Shown here: positions 9,849 through 19,156 of the stretch, in pieces
How positions within the stretch are numbered: position 1 is the first letter of the stretch
Layout: every line of letters starts with the position of its first letter
DNA from: Castor canadensis
Lineage: Eukaryota > Chordata > Mammalia > Rodentia > Castoridae
Length of the DNA: 64,000 nt
NCBI RefSeq assembly: GCF_047511655.1
Contig: NC_133389.1
Span: 150,799,973-150,863,972, forward strand
Reading direction: 5' to 3'
Notes under the pieces: model-generated
The model's database searches: none
The model's input: the letters and a program-made list of their open reading frames with translations, nothing else
Told to the model about the DNA's origin: nothing
Program-made: the position numbers and the translations under genes

Positions 9849-12106
9849 CTTCTTCAACTGTGGCCATTCATTCACAGGTACCCAGCACAGGCTGAGGGAG
9901 TGAGCACACATGAAGGGGAAGCTGCAAAGATTGTGGTCATTTCCTTTTGGCTTTGAATTAAAGACAAATGATCTGGGGGCTGGTGATGTGGCTTCAGTGG
10001 TAGAGTACTTGCCTTGCTTTCAAAAGGCTCTGGGTTCGATCCCCAGCACTGAGAAAAAAAAAAAAAAAGGACAAATGGCTGGAGGCAAGGTTGGAGTATC
10101 CTGAAGAGTACTGCACTGAGGACTTTGGTCTTCAGGACTTTACCTGGGAAGGAGAACAAGAGTTTTAGCTGCCTGCTGTCCTGTTGCCTGAATTGTGGCA
10201 CGTGCTACTCACAGGAGGACCCCCGCATCACAAATGACTAAGAAGGGTTCAATTGTGGTACCTCAGAAGCACTCCACGTGGGGGTTGATAGTCAGAAGAA
10301 GGGAATGAATGTGTCTCTGTGTGTGTTTCTGACTGCCATTTATGATTCGCTAAGGGATTGGGCGAGGCTGGAATGTTCCTAGGGTCCTCTGTGCTGCTCG
10401 CCATATATGACGCAGTGACGGCTGCCCGCAGAGACAGGGGGCTGAGCAAGACTTTCCCCATGAGTAGCCCAGCAACGCCTGAGCTGATTCGGATGGCCTG
10501 TGTGGATCAGTTTACTGACATGGTAAGGGAAGTCCTTGTTCTAATCATCCCTATGTGGACTTTAAGATTCTCGATGCAGGCCACACTAATCTTTTCAATG
10601 AAAATTGTCACTTTGACTCCACTTACCACTTCCTGTATGCTTCAAAGGAACTGCCAGGTGAGCAAACTCTTCAAATGTTGGTTTGCTTCAGACCCACTGA
10701 GGAAAAAAAATTGGAAGGTAAAGTAACTTTTGGCTGGAGGTATGGCTTAAGTGGTAGAGCACAGCCCTGAGTTTAAACCTCGGTACTGCCAAAAGAAAAA
10801 AAAAGTAGAAAAAAGAAAAGAAAGCACATTGAGGGAAGGCATGGTTGCTCATGTCTGTAATTCCAGCTGCTCAGGAGACAGAGACCTGAAGGATCAGAGT
10901 CCAAGACCACCCTGGGCAAAAAGTTAGCAAGACCCCCCACTTCAATAAATAAGCTAGTCGTGGTGGCGCATATCTGAAATCCAGCTATGTGGGAGGCATA
11001 GGTAGGAAGATCTCAGCCCAAGGCCAGCACAGGCTAAAAGCTTGAAACCCTATCTGAAAAATAACCTAAAGAAAACAGACTAGAGGCATGGCTCAAAAAA
11101 CCCCCACTACCAACAAAAAAAAAAGAAAGGAAAGGAGAGGAGAGGGAAGGGGAGGGAAAGAAAGGCAGAGGGGATGGGAGGGGAGGAGAGAGGAGGAAAT
11201 TACAGTCAGTGCTAATAGCAAATGGATATGGTAAGTCACTTCTTCAAGTATTTTATCAAAATGCAATTGATGTGGCATTTTTATTACCTTGATAATCAAA
11301 GTACATTTACTAGATACCTGACCCAGTCAATTATGTAGAAAATATTTGTTAAGAAAACTAGTAAAAATAATTTAAATGAAAACATCAGGTCACTGGGCAC
11401 AGCTTGATATGCCTTGTAATCACACGCTAACAGAATATAGTTCTATTTGCCAGCTGTTGAAAAATAGATCTAGAACGATCACAGAAAATATTAAAATGCT
11501 TACTGAAGCCATAGATGAGTATTTGGTATAAAATTAGATTGCACGTTCTGCCTTGGAAATTACAGGGCTTCTAAGTAAGATGCATCTTATCTCAAACACA
11601 AGAAGTTTATAAGAATAGTGATTGAAGGTGTAGCTCAGTGGCAGAGTATATGCTTAGCATTTGAGAGGCCTGAGTTCAATCCCTAGCACCAAAAACAAAA
11701 CAAACAGGAGCTGAGCATAGTGGTGTATGTTTATAATCTCAGCATTTGGAAGGGTGAGGTGGGAGAATCACAAGTTTGAGACAAGACCAGCTTGGACTCT
11801 ATAGTGGTACCCTGTCTCAACAAACAGATGCATATAAACATATGTGTATAATTTATATATGTATATAAAGATGTTTATGAAGATAAAGAAATTTGTGACT
11901 AAAGAATTGAATATGAAAATATATAATTTTAATAAAAATAAAGTTGACATTGACTTGTTCTTTTTAAAATATATATAATTTGCCTTTGAATTATAACATT
12001 TTTCATTTAATACTTTATTAATAACTACCTTTCTTCTTTTAATCTTTTGTAGATTCCCAGAGATGACCCTTCAACATTTTCACCTTGGTCCATCCGTGTG
12101 TCCTAA
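417..12106 (+). CDS. AOX4: AOX4-like aldehyde oxidase, 3' part (last nine coding exons)
   Basis: Coding exons are 417-512, 3541-3669, 6235-6309, 7205-7257, 7659-7773, 7962-8027, 8730-8915, 10355-10522 and 12053-12106. Joined they give 942 nt (313 residues plus stop) with GT-AG introns throughout and no internal stop. The product is the C-terminal quarter of a cytosolic molybdo-flavoenzyme that oxidises aldehydes and N-heterocycles; AOX genes normally encode about 1335 residues, so roughly the first 1020 lie left of the window. Visible marks are the [10 protein letters not shown] segment of the molybdopterin domain, [16 protein letters not shown], and GLGEAG, whose Glu (10364-10366) is the catalytic base in the xanthine oxidase family. 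The C-terminus PWSIRVS resembles rodent AOX4 (PWSIHVS) as I recall it. AOX4 is known from Harderian gland and skin, where it oxidises retinaldehyde. Assignment as AOX4 rather than AOX1 or AOX3 rests on recalled similarity and on the AOX2-like gene next downstream. This part looks functional. Confidence 0.9.
808..824. repeat. Target-site duplication, left copy
   Basis: AGAAATGAATGTGTTTG is identical at 808-824 and 2601-2617, bracketing the truncated L1. A perfect 17-bp match suggests a fairly recent insertion. Confidence 0.9.
825..2600 (+). mobile_element. LINE-1, 5'-truncated (ORF2 C-terminal part and 3' UTR)
   Basis: Sense-strand L1 beginning inside ORF2 (peptide [18 protein letters not shown]) and running through the reverse-transcriptase tail and Cys-rich end to a G-rich polypurine stretch (2476-2542) and an A-rich tail. 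It aligns closely by eye with the full-length minus-strand L1 at 18659-25700, so both belong to one family. ORF2 here is dead: there is a TGA where the other copy has CGA (near 1042-1047), a frame slip near 945, and a 2-nt loss near 1617. Readable pieces are 1344-1622 and 1798-2097. Confidence 0.93.
2618..2820 (+). mobile_element. B1-ID composite SINE
   Basis: A B1-like head (TAATCCCAGCTACTTGGGAG) is followed by an ID-like tail (tagagcacctgcctagcaag, then GAGTTCAAACCCC) and a poly(A) tract. Its first bases abut the right target-site copy of the upstream L1, so the L1 appears to have inserted at the 5' end of this older SINE. Confidence 0.85.
3541..3669 (+). CDS. AOX4: AOX4 exon 28
   Basis: Exon of 43 codons, phase 0 at both ends; acceptor tcgggcag, donor gtactt. 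It encodes [10 protein letters not shown] and the [16 protein letters not shown] loop, which lies near the molybdenum site in this family. Confidence 0.94.
3670..6234 (+). other. AOX4 intron 28, no recognised feature
   Basis: About 2.6 kb of intron. I find no recognisable repeat or coding segment; the open frames at 4049-4503 and 4877-5390 have no family resemblance. The right end is AT-rich and leads into acceptor ttatttatag. Confidence 0.6.
6235..6309 (+). CDS. AOX4: AOX4 exon 29
   Basis: Exon of 25 codons, phase 0 at both ends; donor gtgagt. It encodes [17 protein letters not shown] and GKWEEW, the family-typical helix of the molybdopterin domain. Confidence 0.93.
6395..6475 (+). mobile_element. 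ID-like SINE, diverged
   Basis: tRNA-derived monomer with cagtagtatagcacttgcct and a box-B-like GTTCAATCCCC core. The A-rich tail is short and eroded. Confidence 0.7.
6580..6780 (+). repeat. Possible MIR fragment
   Basis: The string ttttctcacctgtccaatgg followed by agataata resembles the MIR core region that reads 'CTCATCTGTAAAATGGG'. The match is diverged and judged by eye only. Confidence 0.35.
7205..7257 (+). CDS. AOX4: AOX4 exon 30
   Basis: Exon of 53 nt starting in phase 0 ([17 protein letters not shown]) and ending in phase 2 after AA; acceptor tctttcag, donor gtaaag. The split codon is completed by the C that opens the next exon, giving AAC (Asn) where mouse AOX4 has Lys, as I recall it. 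Confidence 0.93.
7659..7773 (+). CDS. AOX4: AOX4 exon 31
   Basis: Exon of 115 nt: one base completing the split codon, then 38 codons beginning [19 protein letters not shown]. It includes [14 protein letters not shown], a strongly conserved segment of the molybdopterin domain. Donor gtaaag. Confidence 0.95.
7962..8027 (+). CDS. AOX4: AOX4 exon 32
   Basis: Exon of 22 codons, phase 0 at both ends; acceptor ttgctgcag, donor gtatgt. It encodes [20 protein letters not shown] followed by GQ, the conserved SINPA(L/I)DIGQ motif of xanthine oxidase family enzymes. Confidence 0.95.
8730..8915 (+). CDS. AOX4: AOX4 exon 33
   Basis: Exon of 62 codons, phase 0 at both ends; acceptor ggccgtag, donor gtaaga. 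It encodes [20 protein letters not shown] and ends with [10 protein letters not shown], directly before the catalytic-glutamate exon. Confidence 0.95.
8934..9345 (-). mobile_element. MLT1-type MaLR LTR
   Basis: Read on the + strand this is the antisense of an MLT1 LTR: the ggctgccataacaaaatacc start, tttctcacag, then cattttaacttaatct and catcccataacaac at the far end. It is an old, non-coding solo LTR inside intron 33. Confidence 0.75.
9809..9846. repeat. (CA)n microsatellite
   Basis: Uninterrupted CA dinucleotide run of about 19 units in intron 33. Confidence 0.97.
9973..10069 (+). mobile_element. ID-like SINE
   Basis: tRNA-derived monomer with ctggtgatgtggcttcagtg, GGTTCGATCCCCAGCACTGA and a poly(A) tail. 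The box-B core GGTTCGATCC is the least decayed of the ID units here. Confidence 0.88.
10355..10522 (+). CDS. AOX4: AOX4 exon 34 (catalytic glutamate)
   Basis: Exon of 56 codons, phase 0 at both ends; acceptor gattcgctaag has a poor pyrimidine tract, donor gtaagg. It opens with [10 protein letters not shown]; the Glu at 10364-10366 corresponds to the general base that activates Mo-OH for nucleophilic attack in xanthine oxidase family enzymes. It ends EVIRMAC-like ([14 protein letters not shown]). Confidence 0.95.
10733..10805 (+). mobile_element. ID-like SINE
   Basis: Monomer with gctggaggtatggcttaagt, tagagcacagccctgagttt and an A-rich tail. The middle of the tRNA-like part is deleted. Confidence 0.8.
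10834..11130 (+). mobile_element. B1-B1-ID composite SINE (trimer)
   Basis: Two B1-like units, at about 10834-10950 and 10965-11070, are followed by a truncated ID-like unit (gactagaggcatggctcaaa). The tail merges into a GGAGA-rich purine tract (11110-11200). Confidence 0.82.
11131..11200. repeat. Purine-rich GGAGA/GGGA tract
   Basis: Almost pure A/G on the + strand, continuing the SINE tail. Likely a microsatellite grown from the tail. Confidence 0.8.
11615..11706 (+). mobile_element. ID-like SINE
   Basis: Monomer with gaaggtgtagctcagtggca, GAGTTCAATCCCTAGCACC and an AAAAACAAAAC tail. Confidence 0.85.
11707..11826 (+). mobile_element. B1-like SINE
   Basis: 7SL-like monomer: gctgagcatagtggtgtatg, ataatctcagcatttggaag, accctgtctcaacaaaca. 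It sits directly after the previous ID unit's tail. Confidence 0.82.
12053..12106 (+). CDS. AOX4: AOX4 last coding exon (35) with stop
   Basis: Exon acceptor tcttttgtag, then 17 codons ending PWSIRVS and TAA at 12104-12106. The peptide [17 protein letters not shown] has the length and ending expected of AOX C-termini. Confidence 0.95.
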   Translation: MPRDDPSTFSPWSIRVS

Positions 12107-12424
12107 TCCTACATATTCTAGAAAATGAAATTATACATGGCTCACCTTAAAAGTCTCAAACCAAAGAAAAAATATAGGTTGACTTCCACTTTCCAAGGCT
12201 AATTTCATCATTTTAAAATTTTTTCTGTGTGGTTTAGGTTATTGCCTGATTATGTTTTAGGATACAAATTTTCATCAAATAGTACAATGAAACTTAGGAT
12301 CTGAAATTCTAATTTTAGTTTGTATTACCCTGAAAATCTACATCATCATGATTTTTAAACATAGTAGAGTTTCCATTAACCTAGAACAAGTCAAGAGACT
12401 ACTTGTACTTTGTCTCTAGAAATC

Positions 12425-12511
12425 ATGCTGGCAGAATGGCTCAAGCAGTAGAGTGCCTGCCTAGCAAGCATGAGGTCCTGAGTTCAAACCCCAGTACCAC
12501 CAAAAAAAAAA
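12425..12511 (+). mobile_element. ID-like SINE
   Basis: Clean monomer: ctggcagaatggctcaagca, tgcctagcaagcatgaggtc, GAGTTCAAACCCCAGTACC, then poly(A). If the AOX4 transcript runs past it, the element lies in the 3' UTR. Confidence 0.92.
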
Positions 12512-12796
12512 CAGAAATCTGCTCCAAATCCAGTAAAATTGTCCACTCCCAAAACTGTCAGTATTGGATTCTCCCAAAGCCAATGATGTGCTCATGATAA
12601 CTGGTTCACCTCATGGTATAAATACTCCCACCTTGGCAAATTCCAAACCATGACTTTGAGGATTCTGATTTGGATTTTGTTGGAAAGAGATGCCCACAGT
12701 CAACTCTGTAAGAGCTTCTCTGGCACTGCAGGTCCACCACAACCTCAAGACTCCTCCAGAAACCATGTAGAAGGGCTTCAGGATGTAAGCATCTGT

Positions 12797-13233
12797 GGGG
12801 TTTGAATGTGGTTTATCCCCAAAGGCTCATGTGCTGCAAGTTCGGTCCCCAGTTGTCAGTGTTGATGTGGTGGGATCTTTAAAAGGTGGGGCCTAGTAGG
12901 AGGTGATGTGGTCATGTCCACCCTTGTGAGGGGACTGACACTGCTCTTGAGGAATAGATTGGGTCTTGCAGGAGTAGGCCAGTTCCCACAAGAGCAGGCT
13001 GTCACAAAAGAGCAAGCCTGGTCCCTACTCCTTTCTTGCTTCCTCTCTGGCTATGTGATCTCTTGCATGACTTCCAGTGTGTGATACCATCCACCATGTA
13101 TGACACAGCAAAGACCCCAATAGTTGCCACCAACTGTGCTAGCCTCTAGAACTATGAGCCAATATAAACCTCCTTCTTTTCTAAAGTACCCAGTTTCAGG
13201 TATTTTCTGAAAGCAACACAAAACAGGGTAAGA
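12797..13233 (+). mobile_element. MST/THE1-type MaLR LTR
   Basis: Reads in LTR sense orientation: tttgaatgtggtttatcccc, gggatctttaaaaggtgggg, atgagccaatataaacctcc and the terminal agcaacacaaaacagggtaa. It is an old solo LTR with no internal coding region. Confidence 0.85.
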
Positions 13234-13689
13234 TACCATCCACACCTTTCACTATAAGCCACGTACATGGTACAATAGCTTCCTCACTGAAAAACCACAC
13301 CAAGCAAACAACATCTCAAATAATTCTTGAGTTCCTTATTTTAGCAACTAAAAGGTGAAAGAAATCATAAGCACCTTCCTTCTAATATCAAAATGGTACA
13401 AAACCCTCAAGGCTCCTTTTTTTTGGGGGGGGGTTGTTTTCTGGCTCTTTTTCTGCATTTTCTTTTCCTGGCATTTTCCTGCAGAAATGTAGTCTTATGC
13501 CAGAGAAGATATTCATTCAGATTCCTGTGAGGTTGAAAACATAAATAAACAATATCACTTATCAGGGATCCATGTGCTAGGTCTTAGAGCTCTGTGTTTA
13601 TTTGAGCTCTGCATATATTAATTTATTGAGGTAGCTTTGTGGTGGAGGAATAAATGAGCAGCAGTCATTTATGTGTTTGTGAGACAGAT

Positions 13690-13800
13690 TAGAAAAGAGA
13701 AGGGAGGATAAAGCAGAATGGTGGAGGGGGTAAATTCATATTTTGTAAATGCCACAATGAACACCCAGTACAACAATAAAAAAAAGAAGAAGAAGAAGAA
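13690..13800 (+). mobile_element. L1 3'-end fragment with GAA repeat tail
   Basis: The stretch gtaaattcatattttgtaaa followed by tgccacaatgaac and an A/GAA-rich tail resembles 3' ends of older rodent L1s. Identification is by recall, so family is uncertain. Confidence 0.45.
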
Positions 13801-13867
13801 AAGGCTGGGGTGGGGGAAGACTTCTTTAAAAGAAAAGGCTCACCAGTCAATTTCTCTTATTCTAAGA

Positions 13868-13887
13868 GTGTGTGTGTGTGTGTGTGT
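13868..13887. repeat. (TG)n microsatellite
   Basis: Short uninterrupted TG run. Confidence 0.9.
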
Positions 13888-14256
13888 ACATATACCTTTA
13901 AGTGTGTATTTAAATTCAATAATCTAGATTGCCAGGAACCTAACCCACAGAAACCTGTGTCAGACAGGTTAGTGAAAAGCCTCACTGATAGGTCTTTTAG
14001 CAGTAAAATAGGAATGTACATTTGCCAAAATATAATTATAAAGTTTTATACTTCATAGACTGTGGGGACAAGACCTCTGGTAACACACAAATTGCATTTT
14101 TACAATAATAATTCTGATCATTCAAGCAATACTTAATTAAGTGGAAGAATCGGGATGTGGGAAGTGTTTACAAAAATAGTGCATTTTAAAAGATAGCAAG
14201 TTTCAACACAGGATTAATATTCTAATACCTTTAAAATTAAATTGATAAATTTAATT

Positions 14257-14320
14257 TAGTAGTTGAATGCTTGTCTGCATGCTGAAGGCTCTGGGTTTGA
14301 TACTCAGCACTGCAAAGTGA
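14257..14320 (+). mobile_element. ID-like SINE fragment
   Basis: Diverged monomer: agttgaatgcttgtctgcat, GGGTTTGATACTCAGCACTG; the 5' part is missing. Confidence 0.6.
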
Positions 14321-14451
14321 ACAAGTACAAAAGTACTAAAATAAAATGCTATTGCAGTGATGGTTAGACTAAAATTGTAAAATTCAATCTTTTTAGCCAG
14401 TGGATTCAGTAAATGATCAAGGTTCCTTTCAAAGAAAAAAAGCACAACATC

Positions 14452-14578
14452 CAAGCAGGGCATGTGGAGGCACACCTGTACTTCCAGCACTGGGGAGACT
14501 GAGGCAGGAGGACCATGAGTGTGGGGCCAGCCTGGGCTATCTATCAAGACCTGTTTCAAAAATAAATAAATAAATAAA
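14452..14578 (+). mobile_element. B1 SINE with (AAAT)n tail
   Basis: Monomer with gcacacctgtacttccagca, ggggagactgaggcaggagg and an (AAAT)n tail at 14558-14578. Confidence 0.9.
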
Positions 14579-14744
14579 AGCATGTGACCTTAAACTCTGG
14601 GCAAAACTGCTACCACATAGTGGGAGAAACCCACCATTCCTCTTGCTAAGTTGTGGGTTCCATAAACGTTTGTCAAAAGAGAAATAACACGCAGCAATTG
14701 CTACGCTTGCTGTGCTGCCCTCAATTTAAAATACCTGGACCCAG

Positions 14745-15075
14745 ACCAGGTACAGTGGCTCATGCTTGTAATCCCAGCTACTAAGGAGATGGGGGTTGGG
14801 AGAATCACAATTGGAGGGTAGCCTGGGCAAAAATGTTCTCAAGACCTAATCTCAACCAATAAAGCTAAAAGCTGGGCATGGTGGTGCATCCCTGTTATCC
14901 CAGCTACACAGGAAGCATAAACAGGAGGACGCAGTCCAGCCCAGCCCAGGCATAAATGCAAGACCTATTTGAAAAATAACTAAAATGAAAAGGGCAGGAG
15001 GCATACCTAAACTCAAGTGGTAGAGCACCTCACAAAGTCCTGAGTTCAAACCTCAATACCACCAAAAAAAAAAGG
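14745..15075 (+). mobile_element. B1-B1-ID composite SINE (trimer)
   Basis: The first B1-like unit starts tggctcatgcttgtaatccc; the second follows ctaaaagctgggcatggtgg; the ID-like tail has caagtggtagagcacctcac, GAGTTCAAACCTC and poly(A). Confidence 0.88.
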
Positions 15076-16200
15076 AAATACCTGGGGCCAAGGATGTCCT
15101 ACTTCTGAATCAAAAGTTTACAATGAAATAGTTTTATATCACCTTACAAAACCTGGGGATCTGAGTGAATGGAAGTAAGGGGGGATTTGATTTCTGTTTA
15201 TTATCTTGAATCTGCAAACGCTTGCATGCACTCGTTGGGGAAATGGTCAAAAAGAGGGTGGCTGGAGTAGGAGATCAGGAGACCCATGTTGTTTCTTTTA
15301 AGGAAAAATCTTGAACTCTTGGGATCATGATACTTTCAGTGGTGTAGCTACCCAATTATACAACATTACAGGTTGAGCTCTTCAGAGGCTGAGGCTGAGT
15401 TTGGGGATCAGGATGTTTTTTAGGGATCCACACCCAGGAAAGGAAGTCTGAAGAAGCAGCACTGGGTAGAGGGAGAAGTTAAACTGCAGGGAGCCCAGGA
15501 GGAGACTTGCAGAGTTGCAGGCTACGATGTAAGCATATGACTCTGTCAAGGACACAGGGAAGGCATGACCCTTGAGCAAGGAGGCTCTGCCCTGAGGCAA
15601 CCCCTGAAGCAGCTGACAGCTGGAGGTGTATTTTGCTTCCCCCAACAACCCCCCACACACACCTCCTAGCACATGTCCTTCCCCCAGGGGGATCTGGGTG
15701 GCTCACTTTCATGTCTACCACACAGATCTATCAGTTACCCTTCCTGATTTGTGAGTTTATTACATAGGTATAGGTAGTAGATTTCATTTAATTATGCAAT
15801 GAATGGATCAGTTTTATAGAAAAAAATTATTGCATTCAAAGAAATAAACAATTTACATAAGTTTGTAGCATTTTGCTATTTTAAGTCAGTACTTGCTCCA
15901 GAAATTCTGTGCCATAGGTTCACTGTATGCTTTCCTTACTCTTGCAAACACAATTGGTTAAATTCAGTTATCAGCACACTATATGTGCAGATGCTGTTAT
16001 GAATTACAATACAAAACCTCAGAGAAACGTCTCTTTCCTGAATTTCATTATCTGAAATTGACTCTCTCAAAAAACTCCAACTCTCTCGAATAAATAAGTG
16101 ACCATGTGGAAATGTCGAAGAGGATGTTCTGCAGAGCACTACAGCTCCAAGCCCTGAGTTGACCGAAATAAGTTTGGAAGCATTAGAAGAAGACATAAAT

Positions 16201-16330
16201 TAGCTGGGAGTGGTGGGGTTCATCTGCAATCCCAGCACTCAGGAGATGTGCACTCTGTCAGAATAGGAGCAACAAGAGGTCAAGGCCAGTCTGGACTACA
16301 CATCGAGATCCTGTCTCAAGAAAGAAATAA
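16201..16330 (+). mobile_element. B1-like SINE
   Basis: Monomer with tagctgggagtggtggggtt, tgcaatcccagcactcagga and gatcctgtctcaagaaagaa. Confidence 0.85.
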
Positions 16331-16529
16331 ACTTATCCCAAAACGTCATGGGAATACCTCAATGTTAATCCTAATGTCAATAGTTATTTAATAGCTAATA
16401 TTTCTCAAAAATTATAGTCAAAGAACTTTGGTTATGAGGCCAATTATTTGATTTACTTGCTAGGGAATATTCTATAAGCCACTTCCCTTTACCATTATTA
16501 AATTCATATACACCCTAGAATCTGTTTTT

Positions 16530-18100
16530 AGAGTCCTTCGGCTCAGCTGATTTCTTTATCTGTCCTTAGACCATTACTGTACCAATGTGAGTACCATGGT
16601 AAGTTCTCCCTGGTATTCTTATTTTTCAAATTCCTCCTAGCTGTTTGAATTCATGCCCCCAAAATCATTTTATACAATTTCCCCTATAGGTAGTATTTTA
16701 ATTAGGTACTATTTTAATTAGAATTATATTAAATTTGTACATCAATTTTAAGAGACATGACTTTTTATATTAACTTTGCATCTAAGAACAAAGTCTGTCC
16801 ACTTTGTAGATTCTGTTTCATTAAGTAGAGCCTATACCTTTTTGGATTGGGAGGGTTGGCGGAGTTGAATTTGTTTTTAAATACTCTGTGTTTTGAAGCT
16901 ACTGTGAATTGGATTTTTCCACTTCTATTTTTATTTTTTTTCCACTTTTATTTTTAAGTGCTTATTTGATAATAGAAAAGCTATTAATTTTTAATATTTA
17001 TATTATATGCAATCACTAGATGAGGTTTCCTTCTCCACCGATGTTTATAACAATTTATACTAGCTATTTCACTTTTCATATTTTACTAATCACTGCCTTT
17101 CATTGTATTGCACCTCCAAGACAATGTTCCTCAATAATGGTAGAAAGGGCATCCCTATCTAATGCCAAATTTTAATTGAATTTTTTTTTTTACTTTGCCT
17201 TTAAGAATAATGTTAGTTATCAGATTTTCTAAGCAGTCTTACTTCATTAGTTTCCTCCTGTTCTCTGATTTCTAATGTTTCATAGGCACAGCTGCTGGAT
17301 TTTGTCAGGTAACTTAACAAGAGCTTTATCTTTTCTTGTTTATTTCTTAATGGAATAAACTAAGTTAGATTTAATAATGGGCTAGATTTCTGATGTTGAA
17401 CTATCCTTGTGTCCCTGAAATAATCCTTCCATGGTAGTTATCCCTCGATAAATTGCTGGGTCCCATCTACTCTGCTTTGCTTCGAATTTTTATATCTATA
17501 TTCATAAGCAGATCTCTCCTACAACTTTTCACTATCTGTGGTGGGATTTGGCATTAAATTTTTATTAGGTTTGCAAGACAAATTGGGCAGAATTTCCATG
17601 TATATGCCACAGACAGTTTAAATAATGTTGCCCTTAACTTGATGATTACATTAAATACATCTATAAATGTATTTGTTCCTGATTCTTTGTTCAATCATAG
17701 AGCTTTGGTTTAGTTTGGTTTTTTGGTAGTACTGGGGTTTGAACCCAGGGACTTGCACTTGCTAGGCAGGCAGTTTACCACTTGGGCCACACCTCCAATC
17801 AACCATAGAGTTTTAATCTTTTCCATTCTCTTGCATAGTAAACTATCTCATTGTTCACATTGGTGGGTTATCTTTTTCACCCACTTATATTTTCCATCCT
17901 TCCATATATTACTTCAAATGTTTTTCTTGTAAGTAGCATGTACTTAGGTTTGGGGTTTTTTTTCCTAGTTCAATCATTGCTTTTAAGTGGCAGAATTAAT
18001 TTCACTCACCTTTCTTATAATGATTAAGTTTTCAGCACTTTTCTTCATATACCTATATTTATTTTATAATATAATATATAACTAAAACTAGATATAATAT
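16530..18100 (-). mobile_element. Old antisense LINE-1 fragment(s)
   Basis: On the + strand this shows the antisense of L1 ORF2 in decayed form: agaccattactgtaccaatg near the 3' side, aaagggcatccctatctaat, gaactatccttgtgtccctg and tcttgtaagtagcatgtact towards the 5' side. The order agrees with one minus-strand element that has suffered deletions. It is much older than the intact L1 to its right and is interrupted by an ID SINE (17719-17805). Confidence 0.75.
17719..17805 (-). mobile_element. ID-like SINE
   Basis: Antisense monomer: ggtagtactggggtttgaac, ttgctaggcaggcagtttac. It is inserted in the old L1 fragment. Confidence 0.9.
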
Positions 18101-18380
18101 AGACTATATATTTTACTCTGTGGTTTCACTTTTTCCCTTTCATTATTTTTGCTGGTTTGTTCATGCTATAAGTAACTCCGTTTCTTCTTATGCTAATTTG
18201 GAAATTCAACTGCACCATCATTGCCATTTACCTACAAATGAACACATATTTCTGTATGGATATTTGCAAACAAGACACTAAACATCTGCCCCCACAAACA
18301 GTTACTTTTCCTGCTAGGTGTCAGTGACTCAGTTCAAGGCCAGGTTTTGGGGGGAGTTGTGGGGGGGAGCAAGATCTATC

Positions 18381-18469
18381 TCAAGGGCTAGAGGTATGTC
18401 TCAAGTGATAGAGCCCTGCCTCCCAAGCATGATAAACCTGAGTTCAAATCCCAATACCACCCCAAAAAA
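18381..18469 (+). mobile_element. ID-like SINE
   Basis: Monomer: gctagaggtatgtctcaagt, gataaacctgagttcaaatc, ccaataccacc and a short A tail. Confidence 0.88.
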
Positions 18470-18639
18470 GTTACTTCTTCCTGTTCCTATATTTTTACCT
18501 TTCCCTAACCCCTAAGAGCCTCGAGTCTTTAAACGGCAGTTGTGTATCTTCCTTTTAGACTGTTAACTGAATTCCCCTAGCCATATGACTCTGTAGAATT
18601 TATACTACACATATGCAATTCCTGTCCATTTAGACTTAC

Positions 18640-18658
18640 TCTCCTCTTCACTTTTCTT
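18640..18658. repeat. Target-site duplication, left copy (full-length L1)
   Basis: TCTCCTCTTCACTTTTCTT is identical at 18640-18658 and 25701-25719, defining the exact boundaries of the inserted L1. Confidence 0.93.
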
Positions 18659-18672
18659 TTTTTTTTTTTTTT
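18659..18672 (-). other. L1 poly(A) tail
   Basis: A T run on the + strand directly after the left target-site copy: the A tail used to prime reverse transcription. Confidence 0.9.
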
Positions 18673-18720
18673 CATTTTTCTTTTATTATTCATATGTGCA
18701 TACAAGGCTTGGTTCATTTC

Positions 18721-18781
18721 TCCCCCCTGCCCCCACCCCCTCCCTTACCACCCACTCCACCCCCTCCCGCTCCCCCCCTCA
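18721..18781 (-). other. L1 3' UTR polypurine (G-rich) tract
   Basis: C-rich on the + strand, hence several runs of three or more G on the element strand. L1 3' UTRs typically carry such a potential G-quadruplex tract. The truncated L1 has the counterpart at 2476-2542. Confidence 0.8.
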
Positions 18782-19156
18782 ATACCCAGCAGAAACTATT
18801 TTGCCCTTATCTCTAATTTTGTTGTAGAGAGAGTATAAGCAATAATAGGAAGGAACAAGGGGTTTTGCTGGTTGAGATAAGGATAGCTGTACAGGGCATT
18901 GACTCACATTGATTTCCTGTGCGTGGGTGTTACCTTCTAGGTTAATTCTTTTTGATCTAACCTTTTCTCTAGTTCCTGGTCCCCTTTTCCTATTGGCCTC
19001 AGTTGCTTTAAGGTATCTGCTTTAGTTTCTCTGCGTTAAGGGCAACAAATGCTAGCTAGTTTTTTAGGTGTCTTACCTATCCTCACCCCTCCCTTGTGTG
19101 CTCTCGCTTTTATCATGTGCTCATAGTCCAATCCCCTTGTTGTGTTTGCCCTTGAT

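Larger units (their letters stand above)
12107..13549 (+). other. AOX4: AOX4 3' UTR and downstream flank
   Basis: Follows the stop codon. It contains an ID SINE (12425-12511) and an MST-like LTR (12797-13233). The first clear AATAAA I see is at 13544-13549, beyond the LTR, so the true polyadenylation site is uncertain and may use a variant signal nearer the stop. Confidence 0.4.

Noticed and set aside
9973..10069. tRNA-like sequences across the window as tRNA genes
   Set aside because: They are ID-type SINEs: A-rich tails, no complete cloverleaf, and many dispersed diverged copies.
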